From positions 65,472,108 to 65,536,107 of the forward strand of contig CM037782.1 in the NCBI GenBank assembly GCA_021229015.1: a DNA stretch of 64,000 nucleotides. Direction: 5' to 3'. The first letter of the stretch is position 1; every line of letters begins with the position of its first letter. The position numbers and the translations under genes were made by a program. The DNA comes from Solen grandis. Lineage: Eukaryota; Mollusca; Bivalvia; Adapedonta; Solenidae. Shown here one piece after another: positions 49,421 to 60,475 of this stretch. The notes below the pieces were generated by a model. That model had not been told where the DNA came from. It worked only from the letters and a program-made list of their open reading frames with translations, and made no database searches.

Positions 49421-50034
49421 ATGAATAGAACTGGTATAAAGCGGGGCCGTGCTTCTACAAATACATCGAGATCTGAATTAAATACGACTTGTATAGACAG
49501 TCAGTTAGAAAGTCCTTTTGAAAACAGTGGAATAGAATATCCAGTTTTTAAGAAAAAGGAAAAAAGGAAAAGGAAAAATAAAAATAAAACATCAAACTCA
49601 TCAAAAACTGGTGACATTTCAGAAACAATGACGACCCAAACTTCAAAAACAAGCACCGTCAACCCCAAGGAAAAGCAGACCATTAGTTTTGAAACTACAA
49701 ATGCCGATCAAATCTTAAGTCAAATTAACTTGAAATTATCAAAAGTGCTGACAAAAGATGATCACATATTTATTAAATCAATGATCAAAGAGTCCGTACA
49801 AGACATCAAGGAGCAGCTATTAGGCTCTGTAAATAAACATCTGGAGGTGCTGGAGGGTGAGGTTCACGATTGCAGAAATGAGGTGAAAGTTTTGAAGGGT
49901 GAGCTTAAAGCAAGAGATAGAGAGATTGCTGATATGAGAGACCAGATCAAACAAATGAATGAAGACTATAGAACAGAGAACAGGTTAAATGAGGTAAATG
50001 ATGATGAAGATGATAGAAAGTTGGTAATAAAAAA
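49421..50034 (+). CDS. ORF1-like coiled-coil protein of a retroelement, cut by gap
   Basis: Open for 204 codons up to the N run. The N-terminal third is Ser/Thr-rich and polar. A very basic stretch lies at about residues 45-57 (KKKEKRKRKNKNK). From about residue 95 to 195 the sequence is strongly heptad-like (ILSQINLKLSKVL; VLEGEVHDCRNEVKVLKGEL; EIADMRDQIKQM), followed by an acidic patch (NDDEDD). This basic-plus-coiled-coil build fits ORF1 proteins of LINE-like elements, which bind RNA. The diagnostic RRM, zinc knuckle or reverse transcriptase would lie in or beyond the gap and is not visible. It could instead be a host coiled-coil protein. Confidence 0.45.
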
Positions 50035-50134
50035 NNNNNNNNNNNNNNNNNNNNNNNNNNNNNNNNNNNNNNNNNNNNNNNNNNNNNNNNNNNNNNNNNN
50101 NNNNNNNNNNNNNNNNNNNNNNNNNNNNNNNNNN
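50035..50134. other. Assembly gap (100 N)
   Basis: Exactly 100 N, a conventional size for a gap of unknown length. It interrupts the ORF1-like frame. Sequence on the right side does not continue the protein. Confidence 0.99.
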
Positions 50135-51285
50135 GTATACAATGGCATTATGTCTTTAATTGTTTGCTAGGATTTAACATCCCATCAACAGCATGTTTAC
50201 AGGAGACATGATAAAGGGCTACCTCACTGTGATACCATGCCATTAACTAGATACCACACCCAGTCATATTATCCTGACACTAGGCCCATCTTTCCTGCAA
50301 ATACCCCTAAATGCTGAGCGTATAAAATATACCCATACCATTCTTACATCTTTATCTCTTACCATAAGACTTGTCCTTTCTTCATTTTTTCGACCTTGCA
50401 ACGGAGAAAGTACTGGTTAAGCCCAGAAACCATCCATGTCAAGTTAATCTCATACAACAAATAGGAGGTGACACTATATGAAGATGTAACTGTGAAGACA
50501 AACAAAGTGTGATGGACAGAAGAACTGATACAGACCAAAAATCTATATACCCCGCAACGTAGTAATGGCAGAGCATAAAAATGGGAATCATTTCAGCAAT
50601 CTGACACCAAATACACACCAGCTCTACAATTTCTTTTTTAATATTTCAAAAAGCAGTGCCAATTTACATGAAATACCCCAAAGAATACCGTTTTTTCTTT
50701 TCCCCAACAGGCCCTTAAACCCCAAAATATATTCCTTACATTTAAAAGTGCAAGTAAATTCCATCTTCCTATCAGCATTTATCTTTTTGGCTCTTAAACT
50801 GCACTATCTTTCAATGACTCTTTATCACTGGCAAAGATTCTCAGCTGACAGAAAAAACAGACCATGTAATGATACAGGAAATAGCTACGTATTTGTTTTG
50901 TGAGATTAAAGTACTTGCAAAACCAGAAAATCCAATAACTTACAGCCACAATCATTTGATTACCTGGAGTCAATTTGTTTCAATATCAGATTACCCCCCT
51001 TGTAAAACATTCTGCTTTGATAACGGCAGAAAATTTCTGCATTCTTGAACAAAATAACAAAAAAACACCAAAAATACTTCAACACTAAATAAACTACGCA
51101 GACTCTTTATTACATCACTGAATTTTGGACCTTTTATCAGAAAACTTGGAATTCCTAGCCCTAAACTTTCCTAGAAGCTGTCTAGACAAGATGATCAAAC
51201 TGAAAGTTATAGAGGTGTCACTGATTTGAATGATCACAGTACAGGTGAACATACAGACTTCTCAAGCACTGTCTCTGACTCACTT
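50135..51285. other. Downstream side of the ERK gene, no exon recognised
   Basis: Contains a fragment (ccatcaacagcatgtttaca ... gataccacacccagtcatat) related to sequence near 52250-52345 and 61265, an interspersed repeat. The ERK exon that should follow the one at 51957 (DLLDKMLTFNP-type) was looked for on the minus strand and not found. Confidence 0.5.
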
Positions 51286-51825
51286 TTCAGAAGTACACTC
51301 AATTTGGAATCAGTCACTCACTCGCTTTCATAATCAGTACACTCACATTCAGAATCACTCACTCCTTCCAGAATCTGCACACTCATATTCATAAGCACTC
51401 ACTCCCTTCCAGAATCTGCACACTAACATTTGGAATCACTCACTTTCAGAATCAGTACACTCACATTTGGAATCACTCACTCCCTTCCAGAATCTGCACT
51501 CACATTCAGAATCACTCACTTTCAGAATCAGTACACTCACCCTTTGATTCACTCACTCTCTTCCAGAATCTGCACACTCACATTCAGGATCACTCACTCC
51601 CTTCCAGAATCTGCACACTCACATTCAGAATCACTCGTTCAGAATAAGCACACTCACATTTTGATTCACTCACTTGCTTTCAGAATCAGCACACTCACAT
51701 TTGGAATCACACATTTGCTTTCAGAATCAGCTCACTCACCTTTGGTGAATTAGTAAACTCAAGTTTTGAATCTGCACACTCAAGTTTTGAATCAGTACAC
51801 TCAAGTTTTGAATCAGTACACTTAC
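51286..51825. repeat. ~30-40 bp minisatellite
   Basis: About 15 degenerate units mixing cactcacattcagaatcact, ccttccagaatctgcacact and caagttttgaatcagtacac. Open frames across it are repeat artefacts. Confidence 0.9.
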
Positions 51826-51836
51826 CTTTGGATAGG

Positions 51837-51940
51837 TCGTTGGTTCTACCCAGATGCTTCCGTGCATTCGGGGTCTTCCTCCACCTGTAATTAGCTGGAC
51901 GTCGCTATATGACTGAAATACTGTCGGTAAACTCAAATAG
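51837..51940 (+). mobile_element. SINE 3' fragment next to the ERK exon
   Basis: Reads ggtcgttggttctacccaga, tcttcctccacctgtaatta and gaaatactgtcggtaaactc. The same family lies in the opposite orientation at ~60312-60475. Its end lies about 15 bases from the ERK splice donor on the other strand. Confidence 0.65.
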
Positions 51941-51956
51941 TCAAGTCAAGTCTTAC

Positions 51957-52115
51957 CTTTGGAATCAGCACGAGGGAAGAGACGGCTCCACGGAACCTTA
52001 GGCTTGTAGGGCAGTGACTGGATATAGCCACGGGCCTTCTCATTAATGATACAGTTGAGGTCCTCCTGGCTTGGGGACCCAATCACACCAAGAATGTGGT
52101 TCAGCTGGTCCAAGT
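51957..52115 (-). CDS. MAPK1: ERK-type MAP kinase, MAPK-insert exon
   Basis: 159 bases on the minus strand, acceptor cttgcag, donor GTAAGA. It completes the Tyr codon started by the upstream exon and encodes [20 protein letters not shown], then [20 protein letters not shown] and [12 protein letters not shown]. This is the C-lobe segment of ERK1/2 containing the MAPK insert. It ends after the first base of the next codon, as in other animal ERK genes where an Ala codon follows. ERK is the cytoplasmic/nuclear Ser/Thr kinase activated by MEK in the Ras-Raf pathway. The gene is the single invertebrate ERK, co-orthologous to MAPK1 and MAPK3. No frame damage is seen. Confidence 0.95.
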
Positions 52116-52539
52116 CTGCAAGGTCAAGGTCATTTGTATGAGGTCAAGGTCACTGCATGACCTTATTTGAATTTATTTTTTGGTTTGCTTGCTTGGGCCA
52201 CTCTATTATCAATGATTTTGGGATTATGCCTTTATGAGCCAGACATGGTGTGCCTCTTTGTGATATCATGTGGTATACATACAAGTGACATGATACCTCA
52301 CTCAGTCAAATTATCTTGACACTATAAGGCCAACCAGTCCTGGAACTATATCAACCTCATGAATATTCATGTACTAATCTGACTTGATGAATATTCACGG
52401 CTGAACTTTAAATGGTATACTATGCAAAGGATTTTTCTTTGTCAGCAGACTGAAGAATCTGAGCCTCAATACTGAATAAGCAATCAGAGGAGAGACTCTA
52501 ACATTATACAGCTCCCATCAGGGTCAGCCCCATCAGACA

Positions 52540-52955
52540 GTGCATCAAAATGAGTTTATATGAAGTTAAGAGTTAACCTATTTGCTAATGATCAAAATGA
52601 GTTTATATGAAGTTAAGAGTTAGTCTATTTGCTAATGATCAAAATGAGTTTATATGAAGTTAAGAGTTAGTCTATTTGCTAATGATCAAAATGAGTTTAT
52701 ATGAAGTTGAGAGTTAATTTGCCAATGCATCAAAATGAGTTTTCATATAGTTAAGAGTTAATCTATTTGCCAATGCATCAAAATGGGTTTTTATATAGTT
52801 AAGAGTTAATCTATTTGCCAATGCATCAAAATGAGTTTATATGAAGTTTAGAGTTAATTTGCCAATGCATCAAAATGGGTTTTTATATAGTTAAGAGTTA
52901 ATCTATTTGCCAATGCATCAAAATGAGTTTATATGAAGTTTAGAGTTAATCTTTT
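52540..52955. repeat. ~48 bp minisatellite
   Basis: About eight units of the type gatcaaaatgagtttatatg plus aagttaagagttaatctatt. There are two unit variants (tatatgaagtt and ttatatagtt) that alternate in the right half. Confidence 0.92.
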
Positions 52956-53210
52956 AAGTACAAACATGTACAGCAAAGAAAATGCATGATGTATAATTAA
53001 GGAAATCCATCCATCATTAAAATGTGATAGTCCGTCAAGTGATCATGGGAATTTAACAGTAATTGCATGAGCCTTCATTGACTTTGAGCAAAAGAGACAA
53101 TATATCACTCCAATTAAATGGATGCTTGCATCTGCACCAAAGTCTTTCCAAGCATTTGAAGGATTATGCTTATAATTCAATGATGGGTGGAATACCTTAA
53201 TTAGGGAAGA

Positions 53211-53351
53211 ACTAGATGTGGGTGTTCCTCGGAACACTTGTGTCGCCTGCATTTAAGCATGTTTGATGAAAGAATTGACTAGAAAATCGATCTTTTGACA
53301 AATTATTGATAAAGCATAATCTATTTTGTGAGGTACAAAATAACACCAAAT

Positions 53352-53412
<61 letters not shown>

Positions 53413-54132
53413 TTTTGGTGGGGGGGGGGAATAAAATATTCAAACTGCAATATGTAATAATTTTCCCGAGCACTTTCGACTATACAGTCTTCATCAGAGG
53501 AGTGTCAGAATGACTATGAATTCAAAACATTAACTGTAAGAAAAATTATGACGTCATTAAGCACTTATGACGTTAATTATATATATGTTGCAAGTTTGTA
53601 GTCATCATTATCATTATTGAGTTATCATTCTTGTGTACTGCACTCAGACCAATGAGATCTATCTACTATAAATGTTTAAGGCAACACTTCAAATACTTTA
53701 CAAGTTATGCACAACACAAGAATTAAATCCAAAAAAAAAAAAAGGGAAATAACTCCAAAAATACAACAGTTATCATTCTTGCACAATGCACTCCATGAGA
53801 TCTTTCCACCTGTGAGGTTTCAAAGTAATACCTCAAATACTTTTCGAGTTATGGTCCGGACAAAAATAAAATCTCAGAATCAACAAAGGGTAATAACTCA
53901 GAAAATACGAAAGTCAGAGTTATCATTCTTGTGCACTGCACTCCACCTCAATGTGATCTATCCATGTTTTAAGTTTCAAGGTGATACCTCAAATACTTTT
54001 CGAGTTATGCTCCGGACAAGAAAGTGTGACGCCGACGACGCCGACGACGCCGACGACACCGACGACGACGACGACGACGACGACGGACAAAGTGATCCCT
54101 ATGTGTCTGCCATGCTATGCAGGCGACACAAA
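53211..54132 (+). mobile_element. Sister element: ACTAGAT plus palindrome start, CGCCGACGAC tract, 3' hairpin
   Basis: The 5' end reads ACTAGATGTG, then the palindrome gtgttcctcggaacac and ttgtgtcgcctgcat. Inside are a (CA)n(TA)n tract and about two ~130-185 bp monomers (ttatcattcttg, aaatacttttcgagttatg, ggtccggacaaa). Near the 3' end lies a (GACGACGCC)n tract (54028-54085), then an imperfect hairpin with the arm gcaggcgacaca (54119-54130), the complement of the block following the 5' palindrome. The terminal layout is that of the left-hand families but the sequence is different. The right edge is approximate. Confidence 0.65.
53354..53428. repeat. (CA)n(TA)n microsatellite with poly(T)/poly(G)
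   Basis: About 13 CA repeats, about 12 TA repeats, then T and G runs. Open frames across it on both strands are artefacts. Confidence 0.97.
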
Positions 54133-54759
54133 AAGTTGGTATCAACATGTTTATGATAATTACTTTTCCTCCAATTCTTTTTAAATTTTTATTAAAAAAA
54201 TGCCAGAAAAATGCCTGCCTGGTGCATTCAACTGAGAAACTATTTCTACAACTGTATGGGGTTAGAAGATAACTAAGTACATACTAAAAGGGTGTAAACC
54301 CAGAAAATTTCTTGGTATTTTTCTAGATTTCACTATCTCAACCTTGGGAAGAGCCGGTTATAAATTTTGGAATTTTACACTCCTGGAATTTATTTGCAAT
54401 ACAAGTGCCTGAAAACACTTGAGAAACACTTGCTATATTGCATTCAATACACCACTGAACAAATAGTAAATTCAATTAGTGTAAACAAATTTGCATGCAG
54501 GAAAACATTATAGGCCGCATAAGCACCATTCAACTATCTTCAATATATCACTCAGGATGCGAAATTAGTCATAATTATTGATTCAAACATAGAGTTGAAA
54601 ACTCTTATACCAGACATGCAGGGAATGTTGTTTTATTTCTATTTTTGCACTCTTTACATCCCCCCCCCATCCGTATTTCAGTCATATGAACACTACTGTT
54701 TACAGTGATGCTGCCTAACATACACAACTGAGCCTGTTTAACTAAACCCTCATACAAAA

Positions 54760-55917
54760 CAAGAGGGCCAAGATGGCCCTAGATCGCTCACCTGAGAAAA
54801 GTATCATTCATTGCCTGTACAAAACAGATTGCTTTAGAATTAAGATGATGAGGTGAAACAATGTTCAGTAATTTTCTGACCCCATCCACAAAAGATATCA
54901 TCATGACAAACATTCTGCCAAAGTTTGAGGATGATTGGACCAAAAATGTTGCCCTCAGAGTATAAACAAGATTTTTCTAAGATTTGACCTACTGACCTAC
55001 ATTTCTATCCAGCCCCACCCATTTTCAAACTGGTTCGAGATATCATCATGACAAACAATCTGACCAAGTTTGAGGAAGATTGCATCAAAACTGTGGCCTT
55101 TAGTGTGTAAACAAGATTTTTCTAAGATTTGACCTATTGACCTACTTTTTGGTCCGGCCCTGCCCATTTTCGAAAGGGTTCAAGATATCATCAAGACAAA
55201 CATTCTGACCAAGTTTGAGGAAGATTGGATCAAAATTGTGGCCTCTAGTGTGTAAACAAGATTTTTCTAAGATTTGACCTATTGACCTACTTTTTGATCC
55301 AACCTGACCCATTTTCGAAAGGGCTCAAGATATCATCAAGACAAACATTCTGAGCAAGTTTGAGGAAGATTGGATCAAAATTGTGGCCTCTAGTGTGTAA
55401 ACAAGATTTTTCTAAGATTTGACCTACTGACCTACTTTTTATCCAACCTGACCCATTTTCGAAAGGGTTCAAGATATCATCAAGACAAACATCCTCTAGT
55501 GTATAAACATCAAAATTGTTAACGGACGACAAGGTTTTTTCTAAGATTTGACCTACTGACCTACTTTTTGATTCAACCTGACCCATTTTCAAAAGGGCTC
55601 AAGATATCATCAAGACAAACATTCTGACCAAGTTTAAGGAAGATTGGATCAAAATTGTGGCCTCTAGTGTGTAAACAAGATTTTTCTAAGATTTGACCTA
55701 CTGACCTACTTTTTGATCCAACCTGACCCATTTTCGAAAGGGTTCAAGATATCATCAAGACAAACATTCTGACCAAGTTTGAGGAAGACTGGATCAAAAT
55801 TGTGGCCTCTAGTGTGTAAACATCAAATTGTTGACGGACGACGGCAGACGGACAATCAAGTATCCCAAAAGCTCACCCTGAGCTATGCTCAGGTGAGCTA
55901 AAAAGCTACATTTAAAT
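54760..55917 (+). repeat. 'agggccaagatggccct' element with ~146 bp monomers, both ends present
   Basis: Left end aacaagagggccaagatggc and cgctcacctgag. About seven monomers of ~145 bp follow (agatttttctaagatttgac; gggttcaagatatcatcaag; acattctgaccaagtttgag; attgtggcctctagtgtgta). The right end is ggacgacggcagacggacaa, then agctcaccctgagctatgct and caggtgagct. The left ctcacctgag and right caggtgagc are inverted copies. The monomers are well conserved, and one unit is shortened at ~55495-55520. Confidence 0.85.
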
Positions 55918-56290
55918 GAACGCCACCTGGGGGGGGGGGGTGCCCCTTAGACATCGGGGGTCAAGGTCATTTGATGGTCAAAGTCACCTGGCAGATTGAG
56001 CTCATCAAGGTGCATGTACCTGTGAAATTTGGAGGCTGCAGGTGGAAGGTCTTCCATGTTATGGTCAAGGTTAAAGTTTTGTGACATCAAAAAGTAGATC
56101 TAAGATCAAGATCAAGTCAACTACATAATGTAAAGGTCCAAAGAAGGGCATAAAATTTAAGCAGATTTAAAAAAAAAAATGATCGCATGAGCGGAAGACG
56201 ATGCCCACTGACGTCCAACATCCGCCAGAACATCATCAATTTAAAGTACCAAAATTTTTCATTGAAAAAACACATCCAATAAAGGAGACT
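55918..56290. other. Intron segment with 'caaggtca' repeats
   Basis: Poly(G) at ~55929-55940, then aggtcaaggtca-type fragments of the monomer families. No element ends resolved. Confidence 0.5.
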
Positions 56291-56329
56291 GTGCTAAATA
56301 TAACCATGTGATAAAGTTATCTGTTTTAA

Positions 56330-56735
56330 AATAGCCCTGAGATAAAGGAAGCTATTCTAAGATCTACCATGGAGAAAAAGTAAGCTGTTTTTAAAATAAC
56401 CCTCAGATAAAGGAAGCTATTCTAAGATCTACCATGGGGGAAAAGTAAGCTGTTTTTAAAATAACCCTGAGATATAAAGGAAGCTATTCTAAGATCTACC
56501 ATGGGGGAAAAGTAAGCTGTTTTTAAAATAATCCTCAGATAAAGGAAGCTATTCTAAGATCTACCATGGGGAAAAGTAAGCTGTTTTTAAAATAACCCTG
56601 AGATATAAAGGAAGCTATTCTAAGATCTACCATGGGGAAAAGTAAGCTGTTTTTAAAATAACCATGAGATAAAGGAGGCTGTTCTAAAATTAACCACAGG
56701 AAAAAGGAAGCTATTCTAAAATGTCCAATGTGATG
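56330..56735. repeat. ~65 bp minisatellite
   Basis: About six units of gataaaggaagctattctaa, gatctaccatgggg and agtaagctgtttttaaaata. The central four are nearly identical, the edges degenerate. Confidence 0.93.
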
Positions 56736-56789
56736 ACGGAGGTTGTGTCTATCTGAGAGATAATATCATGCAACATTGCTGTAGATGTA

Positions 56790-56910
56790 AGACAAATACA
56801 AGAAGCATCCCAGCATCCCAATATGTACATCCCAGTCAGGGATCCAACCCACAACTTTTCATATACAGTATGGATGCTCTAACCACACTGCTAAAGGTAC
56901 TGATTCATTA
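56790..56910 (-). mobile_element. tRNA-derived SINE head (minus strand)
   Basis: On the minus strand it reads tttagcagtgtggttagagc (A-box-like) and, ~40 bases on, gtgggttggatccctga (B-box-like). This is the arrangement of a tRNA-derived SINE promoter. The stem pairing is too poor for a functional tRNA gene. Confidence 0.6.
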
Positions 56911-58080
56911 TGTTTATGAGAATTCATTTAAATTGCATTCATGAAGAAATAGAATAACCCAGAATGTGGTTCATCATACAAATTTTCTGAAGCAAAATTT
57001 AAGGGTTTTTCAAGGGGATTTTATGGCCTTAAAATTCAAAATTAAGGACTTGCATAAAATGCAACTTAGGCTTTAAATTCTATGGCATGAAAGGAACAAA
57101 CCTCAATTTCTCAACAACTTGAAAAACACTTTTTTATGATTGAAATTGTTATTTCAAATTCAAGGGTTTTTCAAGACCTATCAGTTAATTTTAAGGTATT
57201 TTCAAGGTTTTATAAAGCAAAATGTGATCATCAAGGGTTATTCAAGACCTGTGCAAACCATGCAGAATGAATCAGGGGACTCCTATGTTTATTTTACCTG
57301 CTGGCACTACAATTTTACATGAAAAATTAATGTGCTTGAAAAACACATAATGAACCTAATAGAACTAGTCCAAACAAATGTAAATATGCATTTTATTTAT
57401 GCTAACGTATGACTGTGTTCTATCTGTAAGATAAAATCCATATCCAGTTGTGTAATGATACAGATCTGCCGGGACTACTTATTTTTACTTATAAAGGAAA
57501 TGTAGCAGCAGTTAGCATAAAATAAAAAAAAAATTTGCTTGTTTTGAGTGGATATGGGCTGTATCTCATCTTGAAGTGAAGTTTTCACATTTTCACTTGC
57601 GCTATGCGCTTGTGTAAATATGACATTGTATCACTACTTTATGAGATATTACACATATCCACTTAAAACAATCAAATATCCTCTCTATCTTAACATTAAT
57701 TCCTTTTTCTCTCTCTTTGAAACAAACATAAAAGTCAGAGTCAATAATTCTCTCTCTTTTTATTAAAATTTCAAATATTTTCAAGGACTGTAATTCAATA
57801 CTTGTTTACTGACGTTTTTCAGTCGCAACTCTCTGACAGCAAATTTATATCCGCAACGGTCTAGTTTAAATATTAAACAAAAGCAATATCAAAATATTGC
57901 TAGAACATTGTCATATACAGTAATGTATTGATTTCCCTGCAAAATGCCTTGTTACAGGTCTAGTCAACTATACCACTAGAGGCTTTTAGTGCATAAATAT
58001 ACCCAAGGCATGGACAACCTAAAAATCTTTTTTGTTTTTTGTTAAATAGGTATAATGAAGCTGATTTTTCCTCTTTTATA
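56911..58080. other. ERK intron sequence with weak repeats
   Basis: Short tandem-like phrases (tcaagggtttttcaagacct) occur near 57160-57250; otherwise AT-rich. No exon recognised. Confidence 0.5.
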
Positions 58081-58610
58081 TAAATGTAACCATTTTTGAC
58101 CTTTGAACTCTATAAGCATGAATTTGACCTTTGAGCTACAATCCAGGGTCATGCACAGCACTCATGCAGAACATTTGTGTTATATTCTTAATACATGAGG
58201 TCCACTTGACCCATATATGAACTTAACCTCTAAGCCTGACCTTGACCTTTCAGCTACATTCATAGGTCATAAGGAATCTAACTGACCCCCCGAGTCACAA
58301 TTTTCAAGCGTCTAGCTTAATACCAAACAATTATGGAAGAGGGCTATGATTTGACCATTTGTTTCAGAGGAAATTATTTTTTTGGATGAAATTTATTTGG
58401 TTGACATGGCAACCTGAGGTCTGCATGGATCAAATTTATTTCATTAAATTTGGGTCAGGACCACCCAAAGACCCTTCATGCATCAGTTTCTCTACCAGAG
58501 TTTTAAGAGTGATGTCTTTGGTAGTAAATTTTGAGGATGAACCACACACCCATAGTGATCACAATAGCTCACCTTGAGCTCAGTGTTCTCTGGTTAGCTA
58601 AAACTTAAGT
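58081..58610 (-). repeat. Decayed monomer element ending in 'agctcaccttgagctcagtg'
   Basis: tgacctttgaactc-type monomers at 58095-58275, then ggttgacatggcaacctga and atagtgatcacaatagctca. This is the inverted equivalent of the element at 28740. Related ends suggest one family in opposite orientations. Confidence 0.55.
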
Positions 58611-59477
58611 TAGGAAGCAGATAAAAAACTGGGTAGGTGTATTTTTAAGGAGCAGCCCTTTGGGTAACCGAAAACAAACCATTTTCCAAGAATGGCCTAT
58701 TCTTTGCAATATTTGATATATAAGTGGCGATGTGCTGGGGAAAAGAATCAGCATACTTTATATCTCTTCATCTAGGTGCAGGCAATTTTCCCATGAAGCT
58801 GTATACATAATCAATTTCCAGCTATCCTTAAAGCTCATCTCTTCCCCTCCTCTCTCTAAAATATAACTTAGAATTAATATTTTCTATTAAAGTCCTTTGA
58901 GACGAAACAACAAAGTTCTTACAACTTTTACTCATCTTTTATCATTTACAGTTCCTGGGTTGGACCAGTACTTTGCACATGGGAAAGGTCATGAAAAGTT
59001 ATTGCCCCCGAACAAATGGATTTGAACCTACAAACTTCTTATCTGTCATGAGGCAGGTTTATTTTTCGATCTTTTTTTACAGCCATTATTGGGAGTTGTT
59101 ACCAAAACCAGAAAGTATTATTTTTTGGTCAAAATTTCTGGATGAAACTTCCCAATCTGGGACATCAAAGAAATAAATTACTTAAAACACATGAAAGAAA
59201 GCAGAGACTTCTCATCTTTGTTGACTACTAAGTTATTAAGTTTTGAGAATTATTTATGTAATGCGTAGACAAATAAATCTCCAAACTGTTTTTTGGGGGT
59301 ATACACAACTTACATAATATTCATTAAAAAAAAAAAAAAATTACCACAGAAAAAAATCCTAATTTTACAAAAGAAAAGACATGAAAATTCCCAATTCCAG
59401 AGGGATAGGTTATAATCCTATATTACTGAAATAAAAATCGCTATGAGGTATCTAATGTGGAACCCCTTGCCCTACTA

Positions 59478-59819
<342 letters not shown>

Positions 59820-59988
59820 CTATAAATATTTATTAGTTTTTAATGTGGAATTTCCTTTCGTTGGAGGTATTCCCAATATACAATTTCTGCTTCAATTTCC
59901 CAGAGTGAACTTCCAACTAATCAGCAATATATAGCGACAGTTGCAAAAATAAGAGCATGGCATGCGGATGCCAATGCTCGTCTATTAA

Positions 59989-60215
59989 CCCTTTCCCTCA
60001 TATAGACTCATTTTGACGCACTCAATAGGTACCACATAAACCCTGATCTGCAGAAAACCACAGTTAAACCTTACCAAATTTAATTACAAAATCCTCATTT
60101 CCAGACAACTGAGGAGCAGCGAACAGCATAAAACCTGATCAGCCTGCTCGCAGGCTGATCTGGTTTTATGTTGTTCGCATAGGTCTTTTCATGGTTTCCT
60201 CTATGAGGGAAAGGG
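59989..60215 (+). mobile_element. piggyBac-type MITE, copy 1
   Basis: 227 bp between two TTAA target sites (59985-59988 and 60216-60219), with perfect 14-bp terminal inverted repeats CCCTTTCCCTCATA / TATGAGGGAAAGGG read inward; the left end continues tagactcattttgacgcac. An internal hairpin (gatcagcctg / caggctgatc) lies near 60138-60162. TTAA duplication and CCC termini are the hallmarks of piggyBac-type transposition. It is too short to encode a transposase. Confidence 0.85.
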
Positions 60216-60311
60216 TTAAAAAGGTTTGAGTAACGGGCTACAATAAAGTTTTTGCACAACTACGACCCAGCCATCATAATAGCTTGACTTTTTCTTTGAA
60301 ACAGACAAGCT

Positions 60312-60475
60312 AAAAATGATTGAATGATTGATTTATTGAGTTTACCGTCACTGCGACAGTATTTCAGTCATATAACGATGTTCAGCTAATTACAGGTGGA
60401 GGAATACCCCAAATGCACTGAAGCATCCGGGTAGAACCACCGACCTACCGCAAGCCAGCTAGTGACGAGCTAAAA
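60312..60475 (-). mobile_element. SINE copy with (TGAT)n tail
   Basis: Minus strand: ggtaggtcggtggttctacc, tattcctccacctgtaatta, gaaatactgtcgcagtgacg, then gtaaactcaataaatcaatc as its 3' tail. It is the same family as 51837-51940 but longer. Confidence 0.65.

Noticed and set aside
51430..51753. 107-codon frame with Ser/Thr-His repeats
   Set aside because: Translation of the 30-40 bp minisatellite; no start context or conservation.
53707..54156. 149-codon frame ending in poly-Asp
   Set aside because: Runs through monomers and the (GACGACGCC)n tract of the sister element.
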